A stretch of DNA of 64,000 nt from Niveibacterium sp. SC-1 (GTDB lineage Bacteria > Pseudomonadota > Gammaproteobacteria > Burkholderiales > Rhodocyclaceae): positions 186,001-250,000 of the forward strand of contig NZ_CP151275.1 of assembly GCF_038235435.1 (NCBI RefSeq), in the 5' to 3' direction. The notes beneath the pieces were generated by a model. That model worked only from the letters and a program-made list of their open reading frames with translations. It was not told where the DNA came from and did no database searches. Shown here in pieces: positions 48,028 to 55,082 of the stretch. Position 1 is the first letter of the stretch; each line of letters starts with the position of its first letter. The translations under genes and the position numbers were made by a program.

Positions 48028-48050
48028 TGTCCGTTTGCTTGGTGCGGACA
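48028..48050 (+). other. EBS1 stem-loop of the group II intron
   Basis: Stem TGTCCG (48028-48033) / CGGACA (48045-48050) presents a loop holding GCTTGG (48037-48042). This is the perfect reverse complement of IBS1 (CCAAGC, 47594-47599), the last six bases of exon 1, which include part of the anticodon loop. Confidence 0.85.
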
Positions 48051-48316
48051 CGCTGACACTGGTATCACCGGCGAAAAAGCGGAACCTTCCCAATCCTGTT
48101 ACCTGTACGGAACACGGTAAGCCCCTTGTGGCGTCCGGCCTGTCTGGCGGACAAAGACAGTCGCAAGGCTGTCCGAGGCTGTAGGGGGTAGAGGAGGATG
48201 GAAAAAGCGAATGCCTCTCTGTAACGGAGGGGATAAGGGCGATATGCCTCGACGCGAAAGCGTGCCGACTTCCATCTGGTGACCCGTCGCAAGACAGGTC
48301 TGTCAAATCGCATCCC

Positions 48317-48343
48317 GAGCGGGAAAGACGTAGAATCCCGCTC
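48317..48343 (+). other. Acceptor-mimic hairpin upstream of the internal tRNA
   Basis: GAGCGGG (48317-48323) and CCCGCTC (48337-48343) form a 7-bp stem with a 13-nt loop that contains TAGAAT. The same two heptamers recur as the ends of the internal tRNA with flanking bases (48376-48382 and 48443-48449), so alternative pairings between hairpin and tRNA acceptor are possible. TAGAAT (48331-48336) could be a -10 for the tRNA but has no -35 partner. Confidence 0.5.
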
Positions 48344-48377
48344 GCGCGGGGTTATTGCGCCTTCCTTTCGGGGACGA

Positions 48378-48451
48378 GCGGGTGTAGCTCAATGGTAGAG
48401 CTCTTGGTTCCCAACCAAGTGACGAGGGTTCGATTCCCTTCACCCGCTCCA
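48378..48451 (+). tRNA. Intron-encoded complete tRNA-Gly(CCC)
   Basis: A full 74-nt tRNA gene inside the intron, between the ribozyme core and the maturase ORF. Acceptor GCGGGTG/CACCCGC, D stem GCTC/GAGC, anticodon stem CTTGG/CCAAG with loop TTCCCAA (anticodon CCC), T stem GAGGG/CCCTT with TTCGATT loop, discriminator T, encoded CCA. All stems pair (one G-U in the T stem) and conserved T-loop and D-loop bases are present, so it should fold and be charged with glycine. It has the same anticodon as the split host gene but differs in acceptor, D, anticodon, variable and T stems, so it is not a copy of the host exons. The maturase ATG is 17 nt beyond its CCA. Confidence 0.95.
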
Positions 48452-48468
48452 TACAACCGGAGGTTGAT

Positions 48469-50139
48469 ATGGATGCAAGTCTTCAAGATTGCGATGTCGC
48501 CTCCACTGCATGGCAAGCTTGGCACCACATTCCGTGGGTCGATGCTTACCGCGTAGTTGCGAGGCTGCAGGCAAGAATTGCGAAGGCAACAAAAGCAGGA
48601 GAGTGGCGGAAGGTTCGCACCCTGCAGAAACTCCTGACCAACTCCACCAGTGCGAAAGCGCTGGCCGTGAGGCGGGTAACGGAGAATCAAGGCGCTAGAA
48701 CTCCAGGAGTGGATCGACAACTCTGGGACACGCCGGACGCGAAGTGGCACGCTGTCATTGCACTAGGCAGCAAGCAGTACAAACCTCTGCCACTGCGTCG
48801 CATCTACATTCCGAAAGCCAATGGTGAGAAACGCCCACTGGGCATACCGACCATGCGCGATCGGGCAATGCAAGCGCTGCACCTATTGGCGCTTGACCCT
48901 GTATCAGAGACAACCGGAGACCCTCACTCCTACGGCTTCCGCCGTGAGCGCTCCACCGCTGACGCCATCACACAAGTGCGCTTTGTACTTGGTGGAAAGG
49001 CGCCGTCGGCATGGGTGCTGGAGGGAGACATCAAGGGCTGTTTCGACAACATCAGTCACGACTGGCTGGTCGCCAATGTCTGTATGGACAAAGGCATCCT
49101 TCGGAAGTGGTTGAAGGCAGGGTTCATCGAAACCGGCAAGCTATTTCCAAGCCACGCAGGCACGCCGCAAGGGGGAATCATCTCCCCGGTGTTGGCGAAC
49201 ATCGCACTAGACGGACTGCAGCATGAGCTGACCACTTTGTTCTCCACCGAGAGGCAGAAGCGGGCGGCCAAAGTCAATCTGGTTCGATATGCGGATGACT
49301 TCGTCATCACCGGAAGCTCGAAAGAGCTGCTGGAAGGGCGAGTCAAACCCCTGGTCGTGCAGTTTCTGGCGGCTCGGGGGCTTGTTCTCTCGGAGAAGAA
49401 GACCAAGATCACTCACGTGACCGAGGGCTTCGACTTTCTCGGATGGAACGTAAGGCGCCTTGATCGGATGCTGATCATTCAGCCCTCGAAAAAGAACGTC
49501 AGAGCGTTTCTGGACAAGATCCGCGATCACCTGCGCAGCCACAAGGCTGCCGCACAAGCTGACGTGATAGACAAGCTCGCACCGGTCATCCGGGGATGGG
49601 CTAACTACCACCGAAGTCAGATGGCATCGCAACGCTTCTCAAGGTGCGACCATCAAATCTGGCAAGCACTATGGCGCTGGGCGTGTCGCCGTCACCCCGA
49701 AAAGGGTGCGCGGTGGATCAAACAGCGCTACTTCAAGTCCCTGAGAGGTCGGGACTGGCGATTTGCGGTAATGGACAAGCTACTGCCGACACTTAGTGAG
49801 TACCGGAAACGGACGCACACGAAGGTGAAGGGGGAAGCGAATCCGTACGACCCGGCGTGCGACGAGTATTTCTCCAAGCGGCTCGCCCGCAAAATGCTCG
49901 AAACGCTGGGGGGACGCAGCAGGCTAAGGTGGTTGTGGGGGCGGCAGGAAGGTCTCTGCCCCATCTGCAAGCAGAAGATCACGCGGGAGAGTGGGTGGCA
50001 TCTACACCACATTCTTCCGCGATCGCGCGGGGGCTCTGATGAGCTTCCGAACCTCGTGCTGCTGCACCCGAATTGCCACGCGCAACATCACGCGAAGGAG
50101 GACAAAAGCACTGTTGCCGGCACCAACATGTTCAAGTGA
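48469..50139 (+). CDS. Group II intron reverse transcriptase/maturase with HNH endonuclease
   Basis: 556-residue intron-encoded protein. Palm motifs IPKANGEKRPLGIPTMRDRAMQ-like segments, AWVLEGDIKGCFDNI, GTPQGGIISPVLANIALD and the catalytic YADD (274-277, RYADDFVI) define a complete RT. Domain X/maturase follows (about 365-415: VIRGWANYHRS), and then a C-terminal HNH nuclease with paired CPIC (497-500) and WHLHHILPRSRGGSDELPN...PNCHAQHH. No stop or frameshift, so reverse transcription, splicing assistance and target cleavage are all possible. An AACCGGAGG Shine-Dalgarno lies between the tRNA 3' end and the ATG. Confidence 0.95.
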   Translation: MDASLQDCDVASTAWQAWHHIPWVDAYRVVARLQARIAKATKAGEWRKVRTLQKLLTNSTSAKALAVRRVTENQGARTPGVDRQLWDTPDAKWHAVIALGSKQYKPLPLRRIYIPKANGEKRPLGIPTMRDRAMQALHLLALDPVSETTGDPHSYGFRRERSTADAITQVRFVLGGKAPSAWVLEGDIKGCFDNISHDWLVANVCMDKGILRKWLKAGFIETGKLFPSHAGTPQGGIISPVLANIALDGLQHELTTLFSTERQKRAAKVNLVRYADDFVITGSSKELLEGRVKPLVVQFLAARGLVLSEKKTKITHVTEGFDFLGWNVRRLDRMLIIQPSKKNVRAFLDKIRDHLRSHKAAAQADVIDKLAPVIRGWANYHRSQMASQRFSRCDHQIWQALWRWACRRHPEKGARWIKQRYFKSLRGRDWRFAVMDKLLPTLSEYRKRTHTKVKGEANPYDPACDEYFSKRLARKMLETLGGRSRLRWLWGRQEGLCPICKQKITRESGWHLHHILPRSRGGSDELPNLVLLHPNCHAQHHAKEDKSTVAGTNMFK

Positions 50140-50158
50140 TGGTGCTCTGCGGTTGCTT

Positions 50159-50233
50159 GAGCCGTATGCAGGGAAACTTGCACGTACGGTTCTTAGGGGA
50201 GGGGGTGGCCGCGAGGCCATCTCCTTACCCGCC
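50159..50233 (+). other. Group II intron domains V and VI
   Basis: Domain V is the 34-nt hairpin 50159-50192: GAGCCGTA at its 5' side (catalytic triad AGC at 50160-50162), a GAAA-type loop (about 50173-50176) and CGTACGGTTC closing the helix. Domain VI (50197-50233) is a GC-rich hairpin with GGCC-GCGA-GGCC at its tip and a bulged A at 50227, positioned correctly as branch point. Both look intact. Confidence 0.9.
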
Positions 50234-50316
50234 TAGAGCCGTGGGTTCGATTCCCATCGCCCGCTCCAGACTTCCTTCCAAGTTCTCCTGTCGCGCGCTT
50301 CGGTGCGCGGTCCGCC

Positions 50317-50823
50317 CTATTCCGCTTCGAGCCAGCGATAGCGTCCGCCGAAATACAGCAGCGGATGGCCTTCGCCGTGTCTGACGCGTTCGACTGCGCC
50401 AAGGAAGACGGTGTGGTCGCCACCTTTGTGGCGGATGGTGTTGCGGCATTCGAAAGTGGCCAGGCAGCCACGCAGCAAAGGCGCGCTGCCCAGGCCCTCA
50501 TCCACTTCCAGATCCACGAACTTGTCCGTGTCGCGTGTGGCGAAGCGACGTGAAAGCGCGAGCTGGTCGGCGGCCAGCACGTTGACCGCGAAGTGCGTGC
50601 AGGCCTCGAAGTCCGGCGCTACCGGCAAGTGTTGCGCAAGGCTCCACACGATCAGCGGCGGATCAAGCGACACCGAGTTGAAGGAATTGACCGTGAGTCC
50701 GATGCGGCGGCCATCGACCGTGCGGGCAGTGATGACTGTGATTCCCGTCGCGAACATGCCCAGCGCCCGGCGGAAGGTGGGCGTGTCGAAGGCTTGTGGT
50801 TCTTCGGAATCGGCGACGGACAT
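50317..50823 (-). CDS. Flavin reductase family protein (HpaC-like)
   Basis: 168-residue flavin reductase/FMN-binding split-barrel protein: FRRALGMFATGITVITARTVDG, LTVNSFNSVSLDPPLIVWSL and HTVFLGAVERVRHGEGHPLLYFGGRY. Such proteins supply reduced flavin to monooxygenases; no monooxygenase partner is adjacent. I start at ATG 50823 (MSVADSEEPQ); a longer upstream frame has no family character. A GATAAT at 50852-50857 (minus strand) is a possible -10. Confidence 0.87.
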   Translation of the reverse strand: MSVADSEEPQAFDTPTFRRALGMFATGITVITARTVDGRRIGLTVNSFNSVSLDPPLIVWSLAQHLPVAPDFEACTHFAVNVLAADQLALSRRFATRDTDKFVDLEVDEGLGSAPLLRGCLATFECRNTIRHKGGDHTVFLGAVERVRHGEGHPLLYFGGRYRWLEAE

Positions 50824-51125
50824 GGAGGCAGGTGGCGATGCAGGACTTTCGATTATCACCTGCGCGCGCCGACAGCGTCGACCGCCCGTAGCCGCCTCGC
50901 TCAAGGGAGACCCGGGTACGGCCGTTATCTGCGGGTGCAGACGGCGGCGCGGCATGCCGTGTCTCGGCGGCGAACCGGCCGGCGTGCCGCGCCTGTCCGT
51001 CTGCGCCCCCAAGCCTGAATACTGCTCAACGAAGCGACGAAATCTCGTCGCTATTCCGTCGGGACCCGCCCACCTATAGTGGTCTCGTCGCCCGCCATCC
51101 TGCGCGGGCATCAACGGAGTCCATC
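50824..51125. promoter_or_regulatory. Divergent control region between flavin reductase and pirin genes
   Basis: 302 bp without a gene. It contains a perfect palindrome GCGACGA-AATC-TCGTCGC (51034-51051) upstream of a TATAGT -10 (51075-51080), and a third TCGTCGC half-site at 51085-51091 just downstream of it, 40 bp from the second. The layout suggests operator sites around the pirin promoter. Confidence 0.5.
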
Positions 51126-51836
51126 ATGATTCGTCTGCGTCCTGCCGCAGCGCGCGGCCATGCGGAACATGGCTGGCTGGATAGCCACCACAGCTTTTCC
51201 TTCGCCGACTACTACGATCCGGCCGAAATGGGCTGGGGCGTGCTGCGCGTCATCAACGAGGATCGTGTTGCGCCCGGCATGGGTTTCGGCACCCATGGGC
51301 ACCGCGACATGGAAATCATCAGCGTGGTGCTCGATGGCGAGCTGCAGCATCGCGACAGCATGGGCAACGGCGCCGTGATCCGGCCCGGCGAAGTGCAGCG
51401 CATGAGCGCGGGAACGGGCGTCATGCACAGCGAATTCAACGCCTCGCAGAAGGATCCGGTGCACTTCCTGCAGATCTGGTTGCAGCCGAGTGCCCGCGGC
51501 ATCGCACCTAGCTACGAGCAGAAGGATTTCGCGCCGGCACAACTGGCCGGGCGGCTGCAGGCAGTCGTGACGCCTGAAGGAGAAGGGGCTGCGCTGCGGA
51601 TCAACCAGGATGCCTCGCTCTACCGGGCCAGGCTGGCCGCCGGTGAGTCGGTGCGTTTCACGCCGACGGCTGGGCGTCTTGCCTATCTTCACCTCATCGA
51701 GGGTGCGGCGAGCCTGAACGGGACAGCGCTGGCAACGGGTGATGGCGCGCGGATCGCTGACGAAGCGCTACTGGAGATCACGGCTTCGGCGCCCACGGAC
51801 CTTCTGCTCTTCGACCTGCCGCCCGCGGAGCACTGA
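51126..51836 (+). CDS. Pirin-family bicupin protein (YhhW-like)
   Basis: 236 residues. The N-terminal cupin has the metal ligands in FGTHGHRDMEII and GVMHSEFNAS (His, His, His, Glu); SHHSFSFADYYDP at the start is the pirin signature. Relatives include E. coli YhhW, which has quercetin 2,3-dioxygenase activity in vitro, but the natural role is unclear. CGGAG lies 7 nt before the ATG. Terminated by the hairpin at 51851. Confidence 0.92.
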   Translation: MIRLRPAAARGHAEHGWLDSHHSFSFADYYDPAEMGWGVLRVINEDRVAPGMGFGTHGHRDMEIISVVLDGELQHRDSMGNGAVIRPGEVQRMSAGTGVMHSEFNASQKDPVHFLQIWLQPSARGIAPSYEQKDFAPAQLAGRLQAVVTPEGEGAALRINQDASLYRARLAAGESVRFTPTAGRLAYLHLIEGAASLNGTALATGDGARIADEALLEITASAPTDLLLFDLPPAEH

Positions 51837-51850
51837 GGCGCCAAAAGAAC

Positions 51851-51880
51851 AAGGGCCGCGTCGAGCGGCCCTTTCTTTTT
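51851..51880. terminator. Bidirectional terminator between pirin and cytochrome c genes
   Basis: Nine-base-pair stem AAGGGCCGC (51851-51859) / GCGGCCCTT (51865-51873) followed by TCTTTTTT on the plus strand; the minus-strand reading ends in GTTCTTTT, so it can serve both convergent genes. Confidence 0.92.
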
Positions 51881-51900
51881 TCTGCGCGGGTCTGCGGCGA

Positions 51901-52641
51901 TTACTTCGCCTGCGCCACCATGTAATCGACGGCAGCCCTGACCTCGTCGTCCGACAGGGCGGTGTTGCCGCCCTTGGGCGGCATTGCGTTCAGGCCCGAG
52001 ATCGCGTGCTTGTGCAGCGTGTCGGCGCCCTGTGCGAGGCGCGGGCCCCAAGCGGCCTTGTCGCCCACCTTCGGCGCGCCAGCGACGCCGGCCGTGTGGC
52101 AGGCCGTGCAGACGCCGTCGAAGACCTTCTTGCCGTCTACCTTGGCGCCCTCGGTGGGCGCCGCAGCCTGGTCGGCCGAGGCGGTCTGCGCAGGGGCGGC
52201 TTCCTTGATGGCGGGCGCCTCGAATTTGGCGCCGGACTTGTTGGCCATGAAGGCGATCGCGCGGGCGAGCTCGTCGTCCGTGAGGTCGGCCACGCCGCCA
52301 CGGGGGGGCATGGCGCCCTTGCCGGCAGCGGCGCTCTTGAGCAGGCCTTCGAGGCCTTGTGCGATGCGCGGTGCCCACTGGGCCGCGTCGCCGATCTTCG
52401 GTGCGTTGAGCGTGCCGGTCGCATGGCAGGCCGCGCATGCGGCGGTCACGATCGCTTCGCCTGTCCGGTTGCCCTTGATCTCGCCACCGCCGCTACCGCC
52501 GGTTTCTTCGCCGAGTTGGACCTTGGCGACGGGTTGGATCAGGGTGGCGGTTTCCTCTTCGGTCGGCTGCTGCGGCTTGTCGCAGGCGGCAAGCAGGGCC
52601 GCGGAAATGAGGGCCAGGGACAGCGCGTTGCGGATGGACAT
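51901..52641 (-). CDS. Diheme cytochrome c lipoprotein (two c5-type domains)
   Basis: 246 residues. Lipobox LLAAC (C20) anchors it to a membrane. After a Glu/Gly-rich linker come two similar class I cytochrome c domains: CAACH at 69-73 with axial Met in GAMPPRGG (M111), and CTACH at 178-182 with Met in NAMPPKGG, separated by an Ala/Pro-rich hinge. Both end in a LxDDEvraAvdyM helix of cytochrome c5. Probable periplasmic electron carrier; partners not in view. Confidence 0.93.
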   Translation of the reverse strand: MSIRNALSLALISAALLAACDKPQQPTEEETATLIQPVAKVQLGEETGGSGGGEIKGNRTGEAIVTAACAACHATGTLNAPKIGDAAQWAPRIAQGLEGLLKSAAAGKGAMPPRGGVADLTDDELARAIAFMANKSGAKFEAPAIKEAAPAQTASADQAAAPTEGAKVDGKKVFDGVCTACHTAGVAGAPKVGDKAAWGPRLAQGADTLHKHAISGLNAMPPKGGNTALSDDEVRAAVDYMVAQAK

Positions 52642-52695
52642 GGTGGCGTTCGCGTCTTGTGGTTGGAAGGCGCGGCCGTGCCGCGCAAAGCGGCG

Positions 52696-52701
52696 ATTAT
52701 A
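52696..52701 (-). promoter_or_regulatory. -10 element of the cytochrome c gene
   Basis: Perfect TATAAT on the minus strand, 54 bp upstream of the ATG at 52641; -35 not obvious. Confidence 0.6.
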
Positions 52702-52774
52702 GCGACAGTTCCCCTGTGCGCAGCAGGGTCGAATGGACGCTTGAGGGCCCGTCGGCTACAATTCGTCGCTTCGC

Positions 52775-52850
52775 GCGCTCGTAGCTCAGTGGATAGAGTA
52801 CTGGCCTCCGAAGCCAGGGGTCGCTGGTTCGATCCCAGCCGGGCGCGCCA
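52775..52850 (+). tRNA. tRNA-Arg(CCG)
   Basis: 76-nt tRNA with acceptor GCGCTCG/CGGGCGC, anticodon stem CTGGC/GCCAG around loop CTCCGAA (anticodon CCG), T loop TTCGATC, discriminator G and encoded CCA. TACAAT at 52757-52762 is a plausible -10 with TGGACG at 52734-52739 as -35 (17-bp spacer). Confidence 0.96.
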
Positions 52851-52892
52851 CCCCTTCTCGCCTTGTCGCCGCAATCCACGGCGCGGCAAGTT

Positions 52893-55082
52893 TCAGATGA
52901 AATCCTCAGGTCCCCGCAAGGCCGCTTCGGCCGGTGTCAGCGGACTCGCGACCCATGCCGCCATGGCGGCCTCACCCATCGGTCGTCCCAGCAGATAGCC
53001 CTGCAGGTAGTCGCAACCCGCCGCACGCAGCAGGCTGACCTGCGCCCGCGTCTCCACCCCTTCAGCGACCACCCGGTAGCCCAGGCTGTGCGACAGCGCG
53101 ATGATCGAGCGGACGATGGTGTGGGCGTTGCGGTCTTCGGTCGAGCGCATGACGAAGGCGCGGTCGATCTTGACCAGATCGATCGGCAGGCGCGAGAGAT
53201 AGGACAGGCTGGAGTAGCCGGTACCGAAGTCATCGAGTGCGATGGAGACGCCCAGCTCCTTGAGCCGCTGCATCTCGCGCAGCGCGGCGTCCGCATCGCG
53301 CACGATCACGCTCTCGGTCAGCTCCAGTTCGAGGCGATCGGGCGGGATGTCGTAGTCGGCCAGGGCCTGCGCCACCGTTTCGCAGAAATCACGGCTCTCG
53401 AACTGCGGCGCCGCGATGTTGACTGCGATCCGCGGCAGCCGCAGTCCCTGCGCCTTCCATTGCGCGAGCGTCGCGCAGGCCTGGCGCAGCACGCGTTCTC
53501 CGATCGGCACGATCAGCCCGGTTTCCTCGGCGACCGGGATGAAGCGCGCCGGGCCAATGATGGCGCCGCCCTGCGGCTGCCAGCGCAGCAGCGCCTCGGC
53601 CGCGACCAGGCGCCCGGTGTTGAGCTCTACTTGCGGCTGGAATTCGAGGAAGAGCTCGTCCGGCGAATCGAGCGCGCGCCGCAGGCCGCTCTCGATGTTG
53701 AGCCGTTCCATCGCCCGCTGGTTGAGTTCCGGCGTGTAGAAGCGGTAGCTGCCGCGCCCTTGCTCCTTGGTCGCATACATCGCCAGGTCGGCATTCTTGA
53801 GCAGGGTGCGGGCATCGGTGCCGTGATCGGGGCAGAGGCTGATGCCGATGGAAAAGCCGATCCGGAAGCTGTGGTCCTCGATCTCCATGGGCGCCGCAAA
53901 GGCGTTGAGCACGCGTCGCGCAAGCCGCGTGACCTGCTCGGTGCTCTTGACCTCGCGCGCCAGCAGGACGAATTCGTCGCCGCCCAGGCGCGCCACCATG
54001 TCGCCCTCGCGCACGCAGTGCTTGAGGATCTCTGCGATGCGGACGAGTAGCAGGTCGCCCGCCTGGTGGCCCAGCGTGTCGTTGATGCGCTTGAACAGGT
54101 CGAGGTCGAGGAAGAGCACCGCCATCCGCTCGCCGGTGCTCAGATGCGTGGCGATGGCTCGCCCGAGTTCCTCGCTGAAATAGGCGCGGTTGGGCAGGTC
54201 GGTGAGCGTGTCGCGCTGGGCCAGGTCCAGGGCCTGCGCGGTGGCCGCCTGCAACTCCTGGGTACGGGCCTGGACCCGCTCTTCCAGCATGTTCTGGTAC
54301 TCGAGGAGCCGTGCACGCGATACGGTCAGGCTCTCGATCATGTTCTGGAAGGCGCGACCGAGGTCCGCGAGCTCGTCGTTCGAATGGACCTGGATGGTCT
54401 GTTGCAGCCGGCCGGCGGCGACTTCGCGCGCCGCAGTGGCGAGCTCACGCACCGGCCTCACGAGGCGGCGGGTGAACATCAGGTTGAGCATGATGGCCAG
54501 CATGGCGACCACGATCGCGAAGCGGGCCGTCTCATTGACGAAGGCCAGCGCCTCCTTGCGGGTGCGCTCGCTGGCCATGACCAGGCGGACATAGCCTAGC
54601 CGCGTTCCCGAAGAGGGGCCGATGAAAAGCGCGGTGCTCTGCTGGCGCTCGTGGCTGCGGACTTCCGCCATGAAACTGATCAGGTGTTCGGCTTCCAGTT
54701 GCGTGGTCGTCACCTCGCCCGTCGGCCAAGAGCTGACCTCGGGCACGGGCGCCGCGCCCTTGCGGAAGTCGTGGGCTGCCAGGAGCGCCCGCTCGCTGTC
54801 GAAGAAGGCGACGTAGGCCACGTCATTGTTGCCGCCCAGGCTCTGTACCAACTGCAGCAGCATGTTGCCGTCGTTTGCGTAAAGCGGCAGTTCCGCGCTT
54901 TGCGCCAGCATCCGGACCATGCCTGTGCCATAGATCTGGAGCGCCTGGTAGGCCTGCCGCGATTGCACCCGGACCACCGCCACGCCGATGGTGATCGCGG
55001 TCAGCAGGATCATGCTCACGGCAAGCGCGTTCAGCTTGCCGGCAATGCCCAGTCTGCCGCGACGTCGCAAGCGCCAGATCAT
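52893..55082 (-). CDS. Membrane GGDEF/EAL cyclic-di-GMP protein
   Basis: 729 residues: N-terminal membrane helix (about 18-38), periplasmic sensor region (about 40-185), second helix, HAMP (about 205-260), short coiled coil, GGDEF domain with intact RLGGDEF (plus LDLDLFKRINDTLGH), and EAL domain with AEALLRW, ELTESVIV, LDDFGTGYSSLSYL and DRAFV. Both the diguanylate cyclase and phosphodiesterase motifs are intact, so net activity cannot be predicted. It begins inside the end of the binding-protein gene (4-bp ATGA overlap), implying they work together. Confidence 0.93.
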   Translation of the reverse strand: MIWRLRRRGRLGIAGKLNALAVSMILLTAITIGVAVVRVQSRQAYQALQIYGTGMVRMLAQSAELPLYANDGNMLLQLVQSLGGNNDVAYVAFFDSERALLAAHDFRKGAAPVPEVSSWPTGEVTTTQLEAEHLISFMAEVRSHERQQSTALFIGPSSGTRLGYVRLVMASERTRKEALAFVNETARFAIVVAMLAIMLNLMFTRRLVRPVRELATAAREVAAGRLQQTIQVHSNDELADLGRAFQNMIESLTVSRARLLEYQNMLEERVQARTQELQAATAQALDLAQRDTLTDLPNRAYFSEELGRAIATHLSTGERMAVLFLDLDLFKRINDTLGHQAGDLLLVRIAEILKHCVREGDMVARLGGDEFVLLAREVKSTEQVTRLARRVLNAFAAPMEIEDHSFRIGFSIGISLCPDHGTDARTLLKNADLAMYATKEQGRGSYRFYTPELNQRAMERLNIESGLRRALDSPDELFLEFQPQVELNTGRLVAAEALLRWQPQGGAIIGPARFIPVAEETGLIVPIGERVLRQACATLAQWKAQGLRLPRIAVNIAAPQFESRDFCETVAQALADYDIPPDRLELELTESVIVRDADAALREMQRLKELGVSIALDDFGTGYSSLSYLSRLPIDLVKIDRAFVMRSTEDRNAHTIVRSIIALSHSLGYRVVAEGVETRAQVSLLRAAGCDYLQGYLLGRPMGEAAMAAWVASPLTPAEAALRGPEDFI

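Larger units (their letters stand above)
47600..50233 (+). mobile_element. Group II intron inserted in tRNA-Gly(CCC), carrying its own tRNA-Gly(CCC)
   Basis: 2634-nt retroelement with 5' end GTGCGAC and 3' end ACCCGCC. The ribozyme core (domains I-III by position) runs from 47600 to about 48310; next come an internal tRNA (48378-48451), the RT/maturase/HNH ORF (48469-50139), domain V (50159-50192) and domain VI with a bulged A at 50227, 7 nt before the 3' junction. EBS1 GCTTGG (48037-48042) is fully complementary to the last six exon bases CCAAGC (47594-47599); AAGCT (47975-47979) is a plausible EBS2 for AGCTT (47588-47592). Base composition is visibly less GC-rich than the chromosome, as expected for acquired DNA. 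Boundaries are fixed independently by the tRNA fold and the intron consensus. Confidence 0.94.
47561..50268 (+). tRNA. tRNA-Gly(CCC), split by a group II intron
   Basis: Exon 1 is 47561-47599, exon 2 is 50234-50268. Joined they give a 74-nt tRNA with every arm paired: acceptor GCGGGCG/CGCCCGC, D stem GTAT/ATAC, anticodon stem CTAGC/GCTAG around loop TTCCCAA (anticodon CCC at 47593-47595), T stem GTGGG/CCCAT with loop TTCGATT, discriminator T, encoded CCA. The break falls in the 3' strand of the anticodon stem between canonical positions 40 and 41 (GC then TAG). Without splicing the anticodon stem cannot form and no functional tRNA can be made from these exons. The acceptor stem and anticodon match E. 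coli glyU. Exons show no decay. Confidence 0.95.

Noticed and set aside
47600..48377. A protein-coding gene in the 5' part of the intron
   Set aside because: Only short open frames without family character occur; the structured repeats and EBS1 loop show this is ribozyme sequence.
48378..48451. Internal tRNA as a simple duplicate or pseudogene of the split host tRNA
   Set aside because: It differs from the host exons in five stems or regions, yet every stem remains paired and CCA is encoded, so it is an independent, apparently functional tRNA.
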